DNA of 41,689 nt, taken from assembly GCA_003598135.1 (NCBI GenBank), contig QZKA01000019.1:1-41689 (forward strand), written 5' to 3'. This stretch comes from Candidatus Omnitrophota bacterium. Its GTDB lineage: Bacteria; Omnitrophota; Gorgyraeia; Gygaellales; Profunditerraquicolaceae. Under the pieces are notes generated by a model. It was not told where the DNA came from. It made no database searches and worked only from the letters and a program-made list of their open reading frames with translations. Below, piece by piece: positions 24,489-32,338 of this stretch (position 1 is the first letter of the stretch; each line of letters opens with the position of its first letter). Both the position numbers and the translations under genes were made by a program.

Positions 24489-25662
24489 ATTCTTCCTTTA
24501 AGAGCTCGGGTTTCAAGTCTATAAACTCGTTGCTCTTCTCCCTGCCGTTTACCAAACGCAACACTTCCTTTATGGAATCCTTAGTAATATCGCGTCCACC
24601 GATGCCCACCACGAAACTGCTGATTACCTCCGGCCTCTTCTTTTTTCCAAAGAAAGCTGCCTTAACCTCAGAAGCAACAGGCGCATAGGAACCCAGCGAC
24701 AATGACCTGTCAAGCACTGCCACTTTTGGTATGTTCTTGAGCGCTTCATAGATTGCCTCTGCGGGAAATGGCCTATACGCGATAATCTTTAGCAGCCCAA
24801 CCTTTTTCCCCTTTGCCCTCAATTCGTCGATAACCTCTTTTACTGTACCACATACTGACCCCATCGCGACAATCACACGCTCTGCATCTTTGGTGTGATA
24901 CTCTTCGATAAGGCCGTTGTAATGGCGTCCAAAGACCCTGGAGAATTCACTGGTTAGTTTCGGCATAATTTCAAGCACGTCTTTATGCGTCTGGTGTATG
25001 GCATAGCGGGTCTCCATATAATAATCAGGGTCGGCCAACGGCCCGAAACTTAAGGGATTGTCAACATCAAGTTTATAGAGGGGTTTGTAGGGGGGCAGGA
25101 AGCTGTCAACCTTTGCCTCATCCGGCATATCAATAGTTTCTATCCCGTGGGTAAGGGTATACCCATCCATGCAAACCATGACAGGAAGCATGATGTGTTT
25201 ATCTTCGCTCAGGCGGTAGCTTATGAGATGGAAATCTACTGTTTCCTGCAGATTCTCCGTATAAAACTGTATCCAACCGCTGTCACGTAGAGAAATTGAA
25301 TCCTGATGATCATTCCAGATGCTGATCGGAGCCGAAATCGCCCTATTGGCGCAGGTAAGCACCAAGGGAAGCCTCATGCCTGCTATATTGAAAATCACTT
25401 CGGCCATATAAAACAACCCCTGAGAACTCGTTGCCGTATAAGAACGTACCCCTGCAGCAACTGAGCCCAATACCACCGATGCTGCCGAATGCTCGGATTC
25501 CACGTTTACAAATTGGGAATTCAATTCGCCGTTTGCGACAAAATTCGCCAACTCCTCCACCATATGCGTCTGTGGAGTAATAGGGTACGCAGAAATAACC
25601 CCGGGCTTACAGGCTTTTATAATCCTGGCTACTGCCAGAGAACCTTCAAGAAACTCTCTCAT
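24481..25662 (-). CDS. porA: Pyruvate:ferredoxin oxidoreductase, alpha subunit
   Basis: PorA provides the pyrimidine-binding and transketolase-C-like domains of the oxidoreductase. The 393-residue protein begins with the family block GSLAVARIIKACKPGVISAY and PITPQTHMVEELANFV (about 7-42), then FVNVESEHSAASVVLGSVAA with the Glu that activates the cofactor and TATSSQGLFYMAEVIFNIAG. The C-terminal part (about 255-370) carries RVIVAMGSVCGTVKEVIDEL. It lies 2 bp after porD. The gene order gamma, delta, alpha, beta is the standard four-subunit arrangement. Confidence 0.94.
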   Translation of the reverse strand: MREFLEGSLAVARIIKACKPGVISAYPITPQTHMVEELANFVANGELNSQFVNVESEHSAASVVLGSVAAGVRSYTATSSQGLFYMAEVIFNIAGMRLPLVLTCANRAISAPISIWNDHQDSISLRDSGWIQFYTENLQETVDFHLISYRLSEDKHIMLPVMVCMDGYTLTHGIETIDMPDEAKVDSFLPPYKPLYKLDVDNPLSFGPLADPDYYMETRYAIHQTHKDVLEIMPKLTSEFSRVFGRHYNGLIEEYHTKDAERVIVAMGSVCGTVKEVIDELRAKGKKVGLLKIIAYRPFPAEAIYEALKNIPKVAVLDRSLSLGSYAPVASEVKAAFFGKKKRPEVISSFVVGIGGRDITKDSIKEVLRLVNGREKSNEFIDLKPELLKEEYE

Positions 25663-25664
25663 GC

Positions 25665-25949
25665 CTATTCCTTCTTATTTTTTGTTGCCGCCTCGGGTTC
25701 TTCGCTTACCATCTCAATATCTTTCTTAGGACAGATATAGGCGCAATTACCACATCCTTTGCAAAAGGCGAGGTCACAATCAAAGGTATTCTTTTCTTTT
25801 CCACTGATGCAGCCCTCAGGGCATATCACCACGCACATCCTACAGGCAATACAATCTTTTTTCAGGAATTTTGGCCTCGATTCTATACGCCAAGAACCTG
25901 TTTTATTTTTCCTGCTTGATCCTGGTTTTGCGATAAGGGGTCCGAACAT
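25665..25949 (-). CDS. porD: Pyruvate:ferredoxin oxidoreductase, delta subunit (two [4Fe-4S] clusters)
   Basis: The 94-residue protein is a two-cluster ferredoxin module. The first set is Cys33, Cys36, Cys39 and Cys43 (CIACRMCVVICP) and the second Cys63, Cys66, Cys69 and Cys73 (CKGCGNCAYICP), with an extra Cys58. An N-terminal extension with GSWRIESRPKFLKKDC, typical of PorD, docks it to the other subunits. It carries electrons from the thiamine-bound intermediate to external ferredoxin. It sits between porC (7 bp) and porA (2 bp). Confidence 0.93.
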   Translation of the reverse strand: MFGPLIAKPGSSRKNKTGSWRIESRPKFLKKDCIACRMCVVICPEGCISGKEKNTFDCDLAFCKGCGNCAYICPKKDIEMVSEEPEAATKNKKE

Positions 25950-25956
25950 ATTTTTT

Positions 25957-26514
25957 CTATTTGGAAGATTTTTGTTTTAATGCGAATTCAAATCCTTTCC
26001 TTGCTGCTTCAATATTTCCTTCCTGGGCCTTTCCCAAGAAGCGTTTCTTTATCGCTTCGATAAGCTCCTCCAATGCAAACTCATCGGTAGCCGCTGCATA
26101 CGCGCCTATAAGGGCAGTATTGCCCAACGGTTTTCCAAAAGCCTTCATGGCTATTTCGGTCGCCGGCACCGCATAAATCTTTTGCCTTGCTTTTACCTTG
26201 AGGATTTCAGCCCCCTCCCGCTGGTTAACCACGGCAATCCCGTTATCTTTCAAGCCTGAAAAACAGTTAAATCCGCGGATAAGGGTAGAGTCTGCAATGA
26301 TAACGTAATCCGGCTGATAGATCTGGCTCCTGAGCCTTACGGGTTTTGAATCAACCCTGACGAAGGCATTCATGGGCGCGCCCATTCTGGCAGCACCGAA
26401 GTGCGGAAACGCGTAGGGATACATTCCTTTCAAAAAATAGGAATAACCCAAAAGGTAGGCAGTCGTAATTGCCCCCTGGCCGGCACGCGCATGTATTCGG
26501 ATCTCTCTCATCAT
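25957..26514 (-). CDS. porC: Pyruvate:ferredoxin oxidoreductase, gamma subunit
   Basis: The 185-residue protein starts MMREIRIHARAGQGAITTAY, with the glycine-rich ARAGQG turn of the gamma family, and continues YPYAFPHFGAARMGAPMNAF and the ADSTLI segment. It binds coenzyme A at the domain interface in known structures. I chose the ATG at 26514 (26511 is equally possible) over a TTG at 26541, which would leave almost no leader after the promoter. None of these starts has a clear ribosome site. It is the first gene of the por operon. Confidence 0.92.
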   Translation of the reverse strand: MMREIRIHARAGQGAITTAYLLGYSYFLKGMYPYAFPHFGAARMGAPMNAFVRVDSKPVRLRSQIYQPDYVIIADSTLIRGFNCFSGLKDNGIAVVNQREGAEILKVKARQKIYAVPATEIAMKAFGKPLGNTALIGAYAAATDEFALEELIEAIKKRFLGKAQEGNIEAARKGFEFALKQKSSK

Positions 26515-26561
26515 ATAGGCAAATCTTGCAAGGTATAACAACCCACCAAAAAAACAGGTAT

Positions 26562-26590
26562 ATAATATAACTTTGGGTTTTCTTTGTCAA
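26562..26590 (-). promoter_or_regulatory. Sigma-70 promoter of the por operon
   Basis: On minus, a perfect TTGACA (26585-26590), 17 bp and TATTAT (26562-26567) lie just after the zinc-ribbon gene. Transcription would begin near 26555, about 40 bases before porC. The operon is thus probably set apart from the genes upstream. Confidence 0.84.
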
Positions 26591-26599
26591 TCATTTATT

Positions 26600-26788
26600 T
26601 TAAAAGAATTTTTCTTTAAGGCCTGATTTGGTTTTCTTATCCCCTACCACACTTCCACAGTGAGTGCAAAAATACTCATACATGCAGCCGTCGGGTAGGA
26701 TGAGGAGTAGTTTTTCCTTCACCGGCATTGAGCCGCCGCATTGATTGCAATAAAGATAGGTGGCATTCAGATCTTCGAATTGATCCAT
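26600..26788 (-). CDS. Small zinc-ribbon protein
   Basis: The 62-residue protein carries CNQC (14-17) and CTHC (41-44), a two-knuckle zinc ribbon, plus an extra Cys35. The tail is basic (KKTKSGLKEKFF). There is no signal or membrane segment. The family is not one I can name; the fold points to nucleic-acid or protein binding. The start at 26788 lacks a clear ribosome site, and the gene lies 15 bp after the YbaB-like gene, so it may depend on readthrough translation. Confidence 0.65.
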   Translation of the reverse strand: MDQFEDLNATYLYCNQCGGSMPVKEKLLLILPDGCMYEYFCTHCGSVVGDKKTKSGLKEKFF

Positions 26789-26803
26789 AGAGAATGAACC
26801 GCG

Positions 26804-26995
26804 CTAGGATATCCCGGGCATATTAAAACCAACGATATCTTGCATTTCTTGGGCAGCGAGCTGTCGGCTATGTACAACCGCCCTATTATATGCCTCTTTG
26901 ATATCCTTTTCCAGGTTTTCTTTTCCTGTCTCCTGGACTGACTTAAGAATCACTACTTCCTTCACTTCTTGAGCAGCGGTCATGACGATACGCAC
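26804..26995 (-). CDS. Short YbaB/EbfC-like nucleoid protein, 5' end uncertain
   Basis: The 63-residue frame resembles the second half of YbaB/EbfC. It has a strand pair (MTAAQEVKEVVI), a long helix (LEKDIKEAYNRAVVHSRQLA) and AAQEMQDIVGFNMPG, matching the usual EEMxxLTGGLNLPG end. YbaB proteins normally have about 100 residues; the first 35-40, a helix, are absent. The frame's only standard start is a GTG at 26995. A much better start, an ATG at 27005 with AAGGA six bases before it, is in another frame and would join this one if one G of a GGGG run were missing. It may be a truncated gene, a frameshift or a genuine short form. Confidence 0.6.
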   Translation of the reverse strand: MRIVMTAAQEVKEVVILKSVQETGKENLEKDIKEAYNRAVVHSRQLAAQEMQDIVGFNMPGIS

Positions 26996-27046
26996 CGTAC
27001 CCCATATTCGTTCCTTTTTTAAATTCTTTTCTTTATGGCTACAATC

Positions 27047-27682
27047 TTAATATCCTAGTTCTTCACCCACCAATACAACCTTCATGCGGCCCGGCGTAAT
27101 CTCGGCCTCAACGATCAATAACTGGCAGCACATCCTTTTATGCTCGGGAAAGAGGCAAATATCGTTACGGCAAATGCCGTCTTGAGCGCATGCGGAAGCA
27201 TAACCAAGGCGCTTGCAGTTCAGGGGAGTAACGTATTCCCTGGCCCTTTTCATGGCACTCTGCAGATCTACGCTAATCTTATTGATGCCGGCTATCACCA
27301 CCACTTTGCCAGCATTCGCAATACCCGCAACGCGATTGCCCCAAGCGCTAAAAAATACCAGCTCTCCCTTAGCGGATATCGCATTAGCGCTTGTCAGGTA
27401 ATAATCCGCACATGCGCCCTTGTTCCTCAATGCCATGCTTTCTTTACGGCTTAGGCCCTCCAGATACTGATCGTAGACAATAGTCCCTCTCTCTTTAAGG
27501 CTCTTTATCAAATCAAGCTGGATGAGCGTCAAGGAACCGGAGATCCCGACTGTTGCCTTCTCTGGGATAAGCGTCAGCGTCTTTTGTAAGGCAGATGCCT
27601 TGTCCGGACAAAAAAAGCCCTCGATGTTTCTTTTTATAAGTTGAGCGGTAAGTTCATTGAGGCGAAGCCGATTATTTCCCAT
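27047..27682 (-). CDS. LUD-domain protein (LutC/YkgG-related)
   Basis: The 211-residue protein matches the LUD (DUF162) family. It has an N-terminal helix (NRLRLNELTAQLIKRNIEGF), the core GISGSLTLIQLDLIKSLKER, YYLTSANAISAKGELVFFS and GIANAGKVVVIAGINKIS, then a cysteine-rich end with LNCKRLGYASACAQDGIC and RNDIC. The Cys cluster resembles that of the stand-alone YkgG-type members. Relatives in lactate utilisation (LutC) work with iron-sulfur partners, none of which is nearby. The gene follows pncB by 7 bp. The substrate is unknown. Confidence 0.85.
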   Translation of the reverse strand: MGNNRLRLNELTAQLIKRNIEGFFCPDKASALQKTLTLIPEKATVGISGSLTLIQLDLIKSLKERGTIVYDQYLEGLSRKESMALRNKGACADYYLTSANAISAKGELVFFSAWGNRVAGIANAGKVVVIAGINKISVDLQSAMKRAREYVTPLNCKRLGYASACAQDGICRNDICLFPEHKRMCCQLLIVEAEITPGRMKVVLVGEELGY

Positions 27683-27689
27683 ACAATGA

Positions 27690-29051
27690 TCACGAGTGTT
27701 CCGACAGATGCAATTGTAAATACGACATCAACCGTTTGAGTTCCCGGCTAAGAACGACGGGATAGGTGTATCGGGAGCGCGGATACGTGAGGGCTTCGGG
27801 GAATCGCGCAAGCTGCGTTTGTACATATCTGCGCACGGTTCTTAAGGAAGGCATGGCAGAGCACAGACAGCCCCTGCTGATCACTTTTTCCAAAAGAGGC
27901 TTCCCGCCTATTGCTACTCTTTCTTTTTCAAGCACCAACGCATCCCTCAGGTACCTGCCCTTCTTATCGGAAATCCGCACGACCTGTTTTCTCCCCGGAT
28001 AAGTAACTTTTCCTGCACTGAGTTTCATTGTAGGCAAAAACTTTCCTTGTCTGCTGCCTACTTCGCTTATTTTATAGATTACGTCCAGGTAAGGCGCATC
28101 CACACTTACCCCCATCTTAGTCCCTACCCCGAAATTATCCACGGGGGCATTCTTGCTGAGGATCTGCGTAATCTTAAACTCATCTAGGTTGCCGCTGGCA
28201 AAAATTTTAACATAGGTAAGGCCTTCCCTATCAAGCATGCGCCTTGCAAGACGTGCAAGGCTAGCTATGTCTCCGCTGTCAAGCCTGATGCCCAATAACC
28301 GGTACCCTCGCTTCTCTAGCTCTTTACCTATATATATGGCATTCTTTATCCCGTTTCTGGTATCATACGTATCCACCAGAAGGATTGACCGACCAGGGAA
28401 TATACTGCTATATGCGCGGAAACTATGCAATTCACTCTTGAAAGACATGATAAAAGAATGGGCCATTGTGCCAACTGCAGGAATACCGTAGAGTTGCGCG
28501 GCACGCACATTAGAAGTCCCGCTGAATCCCGCAAGGTACGAAGACCTGGCTGCTTTAATCGCGGCGTCCTGGCCGTGAGTTCTGCGCAGAGAAAAATCAA
28601 ACACTCCGCAATTGCCTGCGGCCAAAACCACCCGTACTGCCTTAGAGGCGATCATGGTTGCAAGATTAACCGTGTTCAATAAATTGCTTTCCAGAATCTG
28701 CCCCTCGATAATACTAGAGGTAACGCGCAGCACCGGCTCGCCTGCAAAAAATACTGTTCCTTCCGGCATAGCCCACAGGTCGCCGCGGAATTTAAAATCC
28801 TTTAAATAACGCAAAAAGGCTGGAGTAAATAATTGCTGGCGTTTCAGGAATGCGATATCGCTTAAGCCAAAACGCAGATTCTTCACATATGAGACAACAT
28901 CTTCCGTCCCCGCAAAGAGCAGGAACGAACGGCCCGCAGGCAACTGCCGGACAAATAGGTCAAAAGTAGCCACGGTGTCCTTATGATAATTGAAGTATGC
29001 CTGAGCCATTGTAAGCTCATAGAGATCGACTAATAGCGAATGGGGTTTCAT
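27690..29051 (-). CDS. pncB: Nicotinate phosphoribosyltransferase
   Basis: This 453-residue enzyme joins nicotinate and PRPP in the NAD salvage route. It shows the N-terminal LLVDLYELTMAQAYFNYHK, the substrate-site block FDFSLRRTHGQDAAIKAARS, the conserved FSGTSNVRAAQLYGIPAVGT with MAHSFIMSF (the His that is phosphorylated in the family), LLGIRLDSGDI and FASGNLDEF. It belongs to the bacterial group with an extra C-terminal domain (about 350-440). It uses the PRPP made by Prs. It starts 3 bp after the thioredoxin-like gene, so the redox and NAD genes share a transcript. Confidence 0.95.
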   Translation of the reverse strand: MKPHSLLVDLYELTMAQAYFNYHKDTVATFDLFVRQLPAGRSFLLFAGTEDVVSYVKNLRFGLSDIAFLKRQQLFTPAFLRYLKDFKFRGDLWAMPEGTVFFAGEPVLRVTSSIIEGQILESNLLNTVNLATMIASKAVRVVLAAGNCGVFDFSLRRTHGQDAAIKAARSSYLAGFSGTSNVRAAQLYGIPAVGTMAHSFIMSFKSELHSFRAYSSIFPGRSILLVDTYDTRNGIKNAIYIGKELEKRGYRLLGIRLDSGDIASLARLARRMLDREGLTYVKIFASGNLDEFKITQILSKNAPVDNFGVGTKMGVSVDAPYLDVIYKISEVGSRQGKFLPTMKLSAGKVTYPGRKQVVRISDKKGRYLRDALVLEKERVAIGGKPLLEKVISRGCLCSAMPSLRTVRRYVQTQLARFPEALTYPRSRYTYPVVLSRELKRLMSYLQLHLSEHS

Positions 29052-29054
29052 GTA

Positions 29055-29528
29055 TCAGAGTAATTCCTTATACAAGCCTTCGGAAAAACGGTTGCGGGAA
29101 AAGCGGACCTTACCGTCTCTGTCAATAAAAAAATAGGTAGGCACACCCAGGAGGCCGTACGCATCGGCAACCGAGGAATCCCGGTCGGAAAGGATGCTGA
29201 ACTTAAAGTTTTTGGTGCGCGTGAAGCTTTCGATCTTTACTTTTGACTCCCCCACATTAACCGCCAACAGAACAACCCCGTCTTTGGCGATGGCGTCAAA
29301 TTTCTCGTTCAGTATGACTAACTGCTCGCGGCAATAAAGGCACCACGTGGTCCAGAAGAAAACTACTACCGCCTTGCCCCGATAATCCGAAAGGCGCACC
29401 GTATTGCCGCCAAGGTCAACTAAACTAAAATCGGGAGCCAATTCTCCCGTTTTGTTTTTTAGCTCCATGCCCGAGGCGCTACCATACAACAATACGCTCG
29501 CTACCAACAAAAACATGATTCTTCTCAT
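29055..29528 (-). CDS. TlpA/ResA-type periplasmic thioredoxin
   Basis: The 157-residue protein has a signal peptide (about 1-21) and a thioredoxin fold with the active site WCLYC (Cys63, Cys66) inside VVVFFWTTWCLYCREQLVIL, and the cis-Pro segment GVPTYFFIDRDG. The TlpA/ResA family's APDFSLVDLGGNTVRLSDY precedes it. It probably reduces disulfides of exported proteins, for example in c-type cytochrome maturation, receiving electrons from the CcdA-like protein encoded directly upstream. The two genes overlap as ATGA. Confidence 0.92.
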   Translation of the reverse strand: MRRIMFLLVASVLLYGSASGMELKNKTGELAPDFSLVDLGGNTVRLSDYRGKAVVVFFWTTWCLYCREQLVILNEKFDAIAKDGVVLLAVNVGESKVKIESFTRTKNFKFSILSDRDSSVADAYGLLGVPTYFFIDRDGKVRFSRNRFSEGLYKELL

Positions 29529-30226
29529 AGTAAGGCTCTTCCTGCCTGGATAATAAAATATTCCCCCATCCCCAGGAGGATAACACCGCTCAGTTTCTTA
29601 ATCCGCGCAAGCCAGGCCTCTTTGAACGCAAGATTAATCAATAAAGAGCCGGTCGTTCCTGCCAGAATCAATAAAACACCCATACCCAACGCAAAGGTGA
29701 ATAAAAGGCTTATGCCGTAAAAAACATTTTGTCTGCTCGCCACATATACGAGTATTACGCCAAGCGCAGGGGCGGTGCAAGGACCGATTACCAGCCCCGA
29801 GGTAAGGCCGAAAAGAAACGCAGCCAAGGAGTCCTGTTTCGCCTTGATTTTTCCTTGTAACCGAATACCGAAGGAAGGAAAATGAATAACTTCAAAAAAT
29901 GAAAGTGCTGCAATAATACAAGCATTGCCTACCACAAGGTATGAAAGCGGGTGGGCCGATATCCTGCCGAAGAAACTCCCTGAAAACACTGCTATCAGCC
30001 CAAGTACCGAATACGTAACCGCCAGGCCTATGACATAGAGCAAACTCAAAACCAACCCCTTAGCCGGCGAAGTATCTTTGCGAATGCCGATAAAGCCCAA
30101 TACTACGGGAATGAGCGGAAACACGCAAGGAGAAAAACTCACCAATAGCCCGCCCAAAAAAGCACTGATATAACCTATGGAATTACCTTCTGCATTCATG
30201 CGCAATCCAAGAAAGGTACGGCGCAT
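29525..30226 (-). CDS. CcdA/DsbD-type transmembrane thiol transporter
   Basis: The 233-residue membrane protein has about six hydrophobic segments and two essential-looking cysteines, Cys34 in SFSPCVFPLIPVVLGF and Cys150 in GLVIGPCTAPALGV. The Pro-rich surroundings are those of CcdA and of the DsbD membrane domain. It passes electrons from cytoplasmic thioredoxin to the TlpA-like protein encoded just after it. The start is unclear: the ATG at 30226 overlaps cutA by 44 bases, while one at 30199 lowers this to 17. Neither has a well-spaced ribosome site. Confidence 0.9.
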   Translation of the reverse strand: MRRTFLGLRMNAEGNSIGYISAFLGGLLVSFSPCVFPLIPVVLGFIGIRKDTSPAKGLVLSLLYVIGLAVTYSVLGLIAVFSGSFFGRISAHPLSYLVVGNACIIAALSFFEVIHFPSFGIRLQGKIKAKQDSLAAFLFGLTSGLVIGPCTAPALGVILVYVASRQNVFYGISLLFTFALGMGVLLILAGTTGSLLINLAFKEAWLARIKKLSGVILLGMGEYFIIQAGRALL

Positions 30227-30497
30227 AGCCTTTAGTGATTGGTAAGGAGATTATTTCCGGGACTTCGTAGCTATGCAACGACTTTACTTGCCGTATTACT
30301 TCGGGGATAAGTTTCTTTCTCGTCTTCACTATCAAAAGTACCTCACGGGCCGAGTCGATTTTTCCCTGCCACCGGAAATAGGAATCGATGCCTTCAATTA
30401 CATTGACACAAGCGGCAATCCTGTTTTTAAGAAGGCTGCGGGCAATTGTCCTCGCTTCTTTCTTACCCGAAGCAGTGATAAGTATTACTGCGTACAT
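30183..30497 (-). CDS. cutA: CutA-type divalent ion tolerance protein
   Basis: The 104-residue protein has the CutA fold, with strand 1 YAVILITASGKKEARTIARS, then NRIAACVNVIEGIDSYFRWQ, the conserved EVLLIVKTRKKLIPEV and the strand LPITKGYAPYLSWI. CutA forms very stable trimers like PII proteins; despite its name its role in metal tolerance is not firmly known. An AAGGGG site precedes the ATG. Its end overlaps the ccdA-like gene. Confidence 0.94.
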   Translation of the reverse strand: MYAVILITASGKKEARTIARSLLKNRIAACVNVIEGIDSYFRWQGKIDSAREVLLIVKTRKKLIPEVIRQVKSLHSYEVPEIISLPITKGYAPYLSWIAHECRR

Positions 30498-30534
30498 CGC
30501 TATACCCCTTGTGTGTTTGAAATTAACGACACCT

Positions 30535-31011
30535 TCAACGCCTCAGCGCTTTCACAAGACCAACGATGCGCTTACCCAGACGGATGCATTGCTTAGTTGA
30601 CCGCGCGTCGGGTGAGCCGATTGCCACCGGTCCGTAATGGTCTCCAGTAGGATCACCCTGGATTATCATACCATGAATCAACATCGCGTTCAATATATCC
30701 AGTATGGTAGTTTCGTTACCTCCGCCAATATTTGCGCTTGAGGAAAATGCTGCGCCTATTTTACCGTCGAGTTTTGTATGGAATACGACTGATTCATCTA
30801 ATAATTTCTTAATAGGAGCTGCCATGGTGCCGTAATAGGTGGGCGAGCCGATAATCAAGGCATCGTATTTGGTTAACTCCTCTACGGCAATATCAGCCAC
30901 ATCCTTTACCTCAACGCTTGCGTGCCCTTCTTTAATGCCTTGTCCTATCAACTCCGCCATTTTCTTGGTATTGCCGGTCTGGCTATAATACACCACAAGT
31001 ACTGTCTCCAT
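30535..31011 (-). CDS. WrbA/flavodoxin-like FMN protein
   Basis: From the ATG at 31011, which has a GGGGGC site, the 158-residue protein begins METVLVVYYSQTGNTKKMAE, the phosphate-binding loop of flavodoxins. It continues with DALIIGSPTYYGTMAAPIKK, as in the WrbA group, and AAFSSSANIGGGNETTILDI. It probably binds FMN. WrbA relatives reduce quinones with NAD(P)H, while flavodoxins carry electrons; the sequence alone does not decide. The ORF upstream of this ATG carries a basic stretch that looks untranslated. The neighbouring redox genes support a thiol or electron-transfer setting. Confidence 0.9.
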   Translation of the reverse strand: METVLVVYYSQTGNTKKMAELIGQGIKEGHASVEVKDVADIAVEELTKYDALIIGSPTYYGTMAAPIKKLLDESVVFHTKLDGKIGAAFSSSANIGGGNETTILDILNAMLIHGMIIQGDPTGDHYGPVAIGSPDARSTKQCIRLGKRIVGLVKALRR

Positions 31012-31098
31012 TGCGCCCCCTTTTTTCTTTGTTAACGCGCACCTGTAACGCCTACCTACCACTATATGGGCATATTAGTTTCTGATATGCGCTTGCCT

Positions 31099-31824
31099 TC
31101 ACCGCAACATCATCACCGACATAGACCTGCCACAAGAGGCCCCTTCTCTACGATACGAAAAAAAATCTTCTGCGTGGCATGCCGTACAAACGCCTGAATC
31201 AGTAATGCGGTTTCTGTCTACCCCCGAGTCTAACAGTTGCCTGGTATTTGTTTCGATCAAATCAAGATAGTACGAATCGTCAACCTTGTATACGCCAAAG
31301 GTAAAAAAGTCGTTGAACTCTTCCCCTACCTGATAACAGCACCGTCGGATTGCCGGGCCCAGGCCCACAATCATACTCTTCGGATCGGCATTAAACGTAC
31401 GTTGCATCTCCAGGACAGTCCTGGCCACCACTCCTGCTGCAGTACCTCTCCAGCCAGCGTGCACTAAACCTAAGGCATGAGTTTTGGTGTCGTATATAAA
31501 TACGGACAGACAATCTGCAGTAAAGATACTTACCGGCACGCAGGGCTCGTTGGTAATAAAGGCATCGGTTGATCTAAATGCCGTATCATAGGTAAGTGCG
31601 CCCCTGCCCCTGTCGGCAGCGCTTACGCATGCAATGGTAGAGCCGTGCGTCTGCTCTGCAGCTACCAAGTGACGGTAATCAATGCCCAGTGGCTCTAAAA
31701 AACTCTTACGGCTCGGTAATGCCTGGCCTGTGTCTCCGTATGCCAACGACATATTCTGCTGATGCCGGTTACTGAACGTACATACCAGGCGGGGAGATTG
31801 CACGAAGTTTTTTTGCTCAAACAT
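31099..31824 (-). CDS. pgeF: PgeF family polyphenol oxidase/purine nucleoside phosphorylase
   Basis: The 241-residue protein has the conserved core of the YfiH/PgeF/LACC1 family. The zinc-site residues appear in FTADCLSVFIYD and LVHAGWRGTAAGVV, and VGLGPAIRRCCYQVGEEF follows. TDSGVCTACHAEDFFSYRRE closes the domain. Family members act on adenosine and related nucleosides; PgeF also edits peptidoglycan precursors. The ATG at 31824 is preferred to a TTG directly before it. The gene overlaps the DUF167 gene by 8 bases. Confidence 0.93.
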   Translation of the reverse strand: MFEQKNFVQSPRLVCTFSNRHQQNMSLAYGDTGQALPSRKSFLEPLGIDYRHLVAAEQTHGSTIACVSAADRGRGALTYDTAFRSTDAFITNEPCVPVSIFTADCLSVFIYDTKTHALGLVHAGWRGTAAGVVARTVLEMQRTFNADPKSMIVGLGPAIRRCCYQVGEEFNDFFTFGVYKVDDSYYLDLIETNTRQLLDSGVDRNRITDSGVCTACHAEDFFSYRREGASCGRSMSVMMLR

Positions 31825-32035
31825 CAATACATATGAGTTTCTTACGAGATTTCAAACCCTTGACAATGCAGATTTGATATTTCTTCACCTTGAAGTATTC
31901 GGCCAGTAACGCAACTAGTTGGGCATTGGCCTGGCCGTCCCGGGCAGGACGGGTAAGATATGCCTTCAGGATATTATTGTCTTCGGCCACAAAGGCCTTA
32001 CGTGCGTTCGTCTGAACAGAAACCTCAAAAGTCAT
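31817..32035 (-). CDS. DUF167/YggU family protein
   Basis: The 72-residue protein fits the small DUF167 fold. It shows FEVSVQTNARKAF, the typical LKAYLTRPARDGQANAQLVA with the conserved Pro-Ala-x-x-Gly-x-Ala-Asn motif, and LLAEYFKVKKYQICIVKGLK with Ser-Arg-Lys-Lys (about 42-65), often ending in a strand. No biochemical role is established. It is coupled to the membrane protein upstream through an ATGA overlap and to pgeF downstream. Confidence 0.9.
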   Translation of the reverse strand: MTFEVSVQTNARKAFVAEDNNILKAYLTRPARDGQANAQLVALLAEYFKVKKYQICIVKGLKSRKKLICIDV

Positions 32036-32337
32036 TTCCGAGAAGCCACCTGATATGCATCAAATATGCTGTATAGCGCAATACAACAAATCAATAATAA
32101 TCCTGCCAAGAATAGCGTTATTCCCAGTATAAGCAATTTGCCGAACAGGGCCTTCCCGAGAAGCCACCACCCGATGATAATACTCCCGGCGATAAAGATA
32201 AGCAGGCTCACAAACGACAAAAAGATGATAATAAGGCCTTTTGTAATCTGGCCGTTATAGATCTGGCCTAACCCGTTAAAGACAAAAGAAAGGACGGCTG
32301 CCACTCCTGGGTTAGAAACACTATTGTGCTGAGGCAT
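32032..32337 (-). CDS. Small TM2-like membrane protein
   Basis: The 101-residue protein has three hydrophobic stretches: about 10-28 (VAAVLSFVFNGLGQIYNGQI), 32-55 and 62-92. The GLGQIYNGQ turn followed by KGLIIIF is the signature of TM2-type and related small membrane proteins. A short cytoplasmic tail, FDAYQVASRK, resembles theirs. The function is unknown. It starts 1 bp after the rmuC stop codon. Confidence 0.82.
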   Translation of the reverse strand: MPQHNSVSNPGVAAVLSFVFNGLGQIYNGQITKGLIIIFLSFVSLLIFIAGSIIIGWWLLGKALFGKLLILGITLFLAGLLLICCIALYSIFDAYQVASRK

Positions 32338-32338
32338 T

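Noticed and set aside
31050-31098. A terminator after the pgeF upstream region (GCATAT/ATATGC hairpin)
   Set aside because: The 6-bp AT-rich stem has no following T-tract on either strand.
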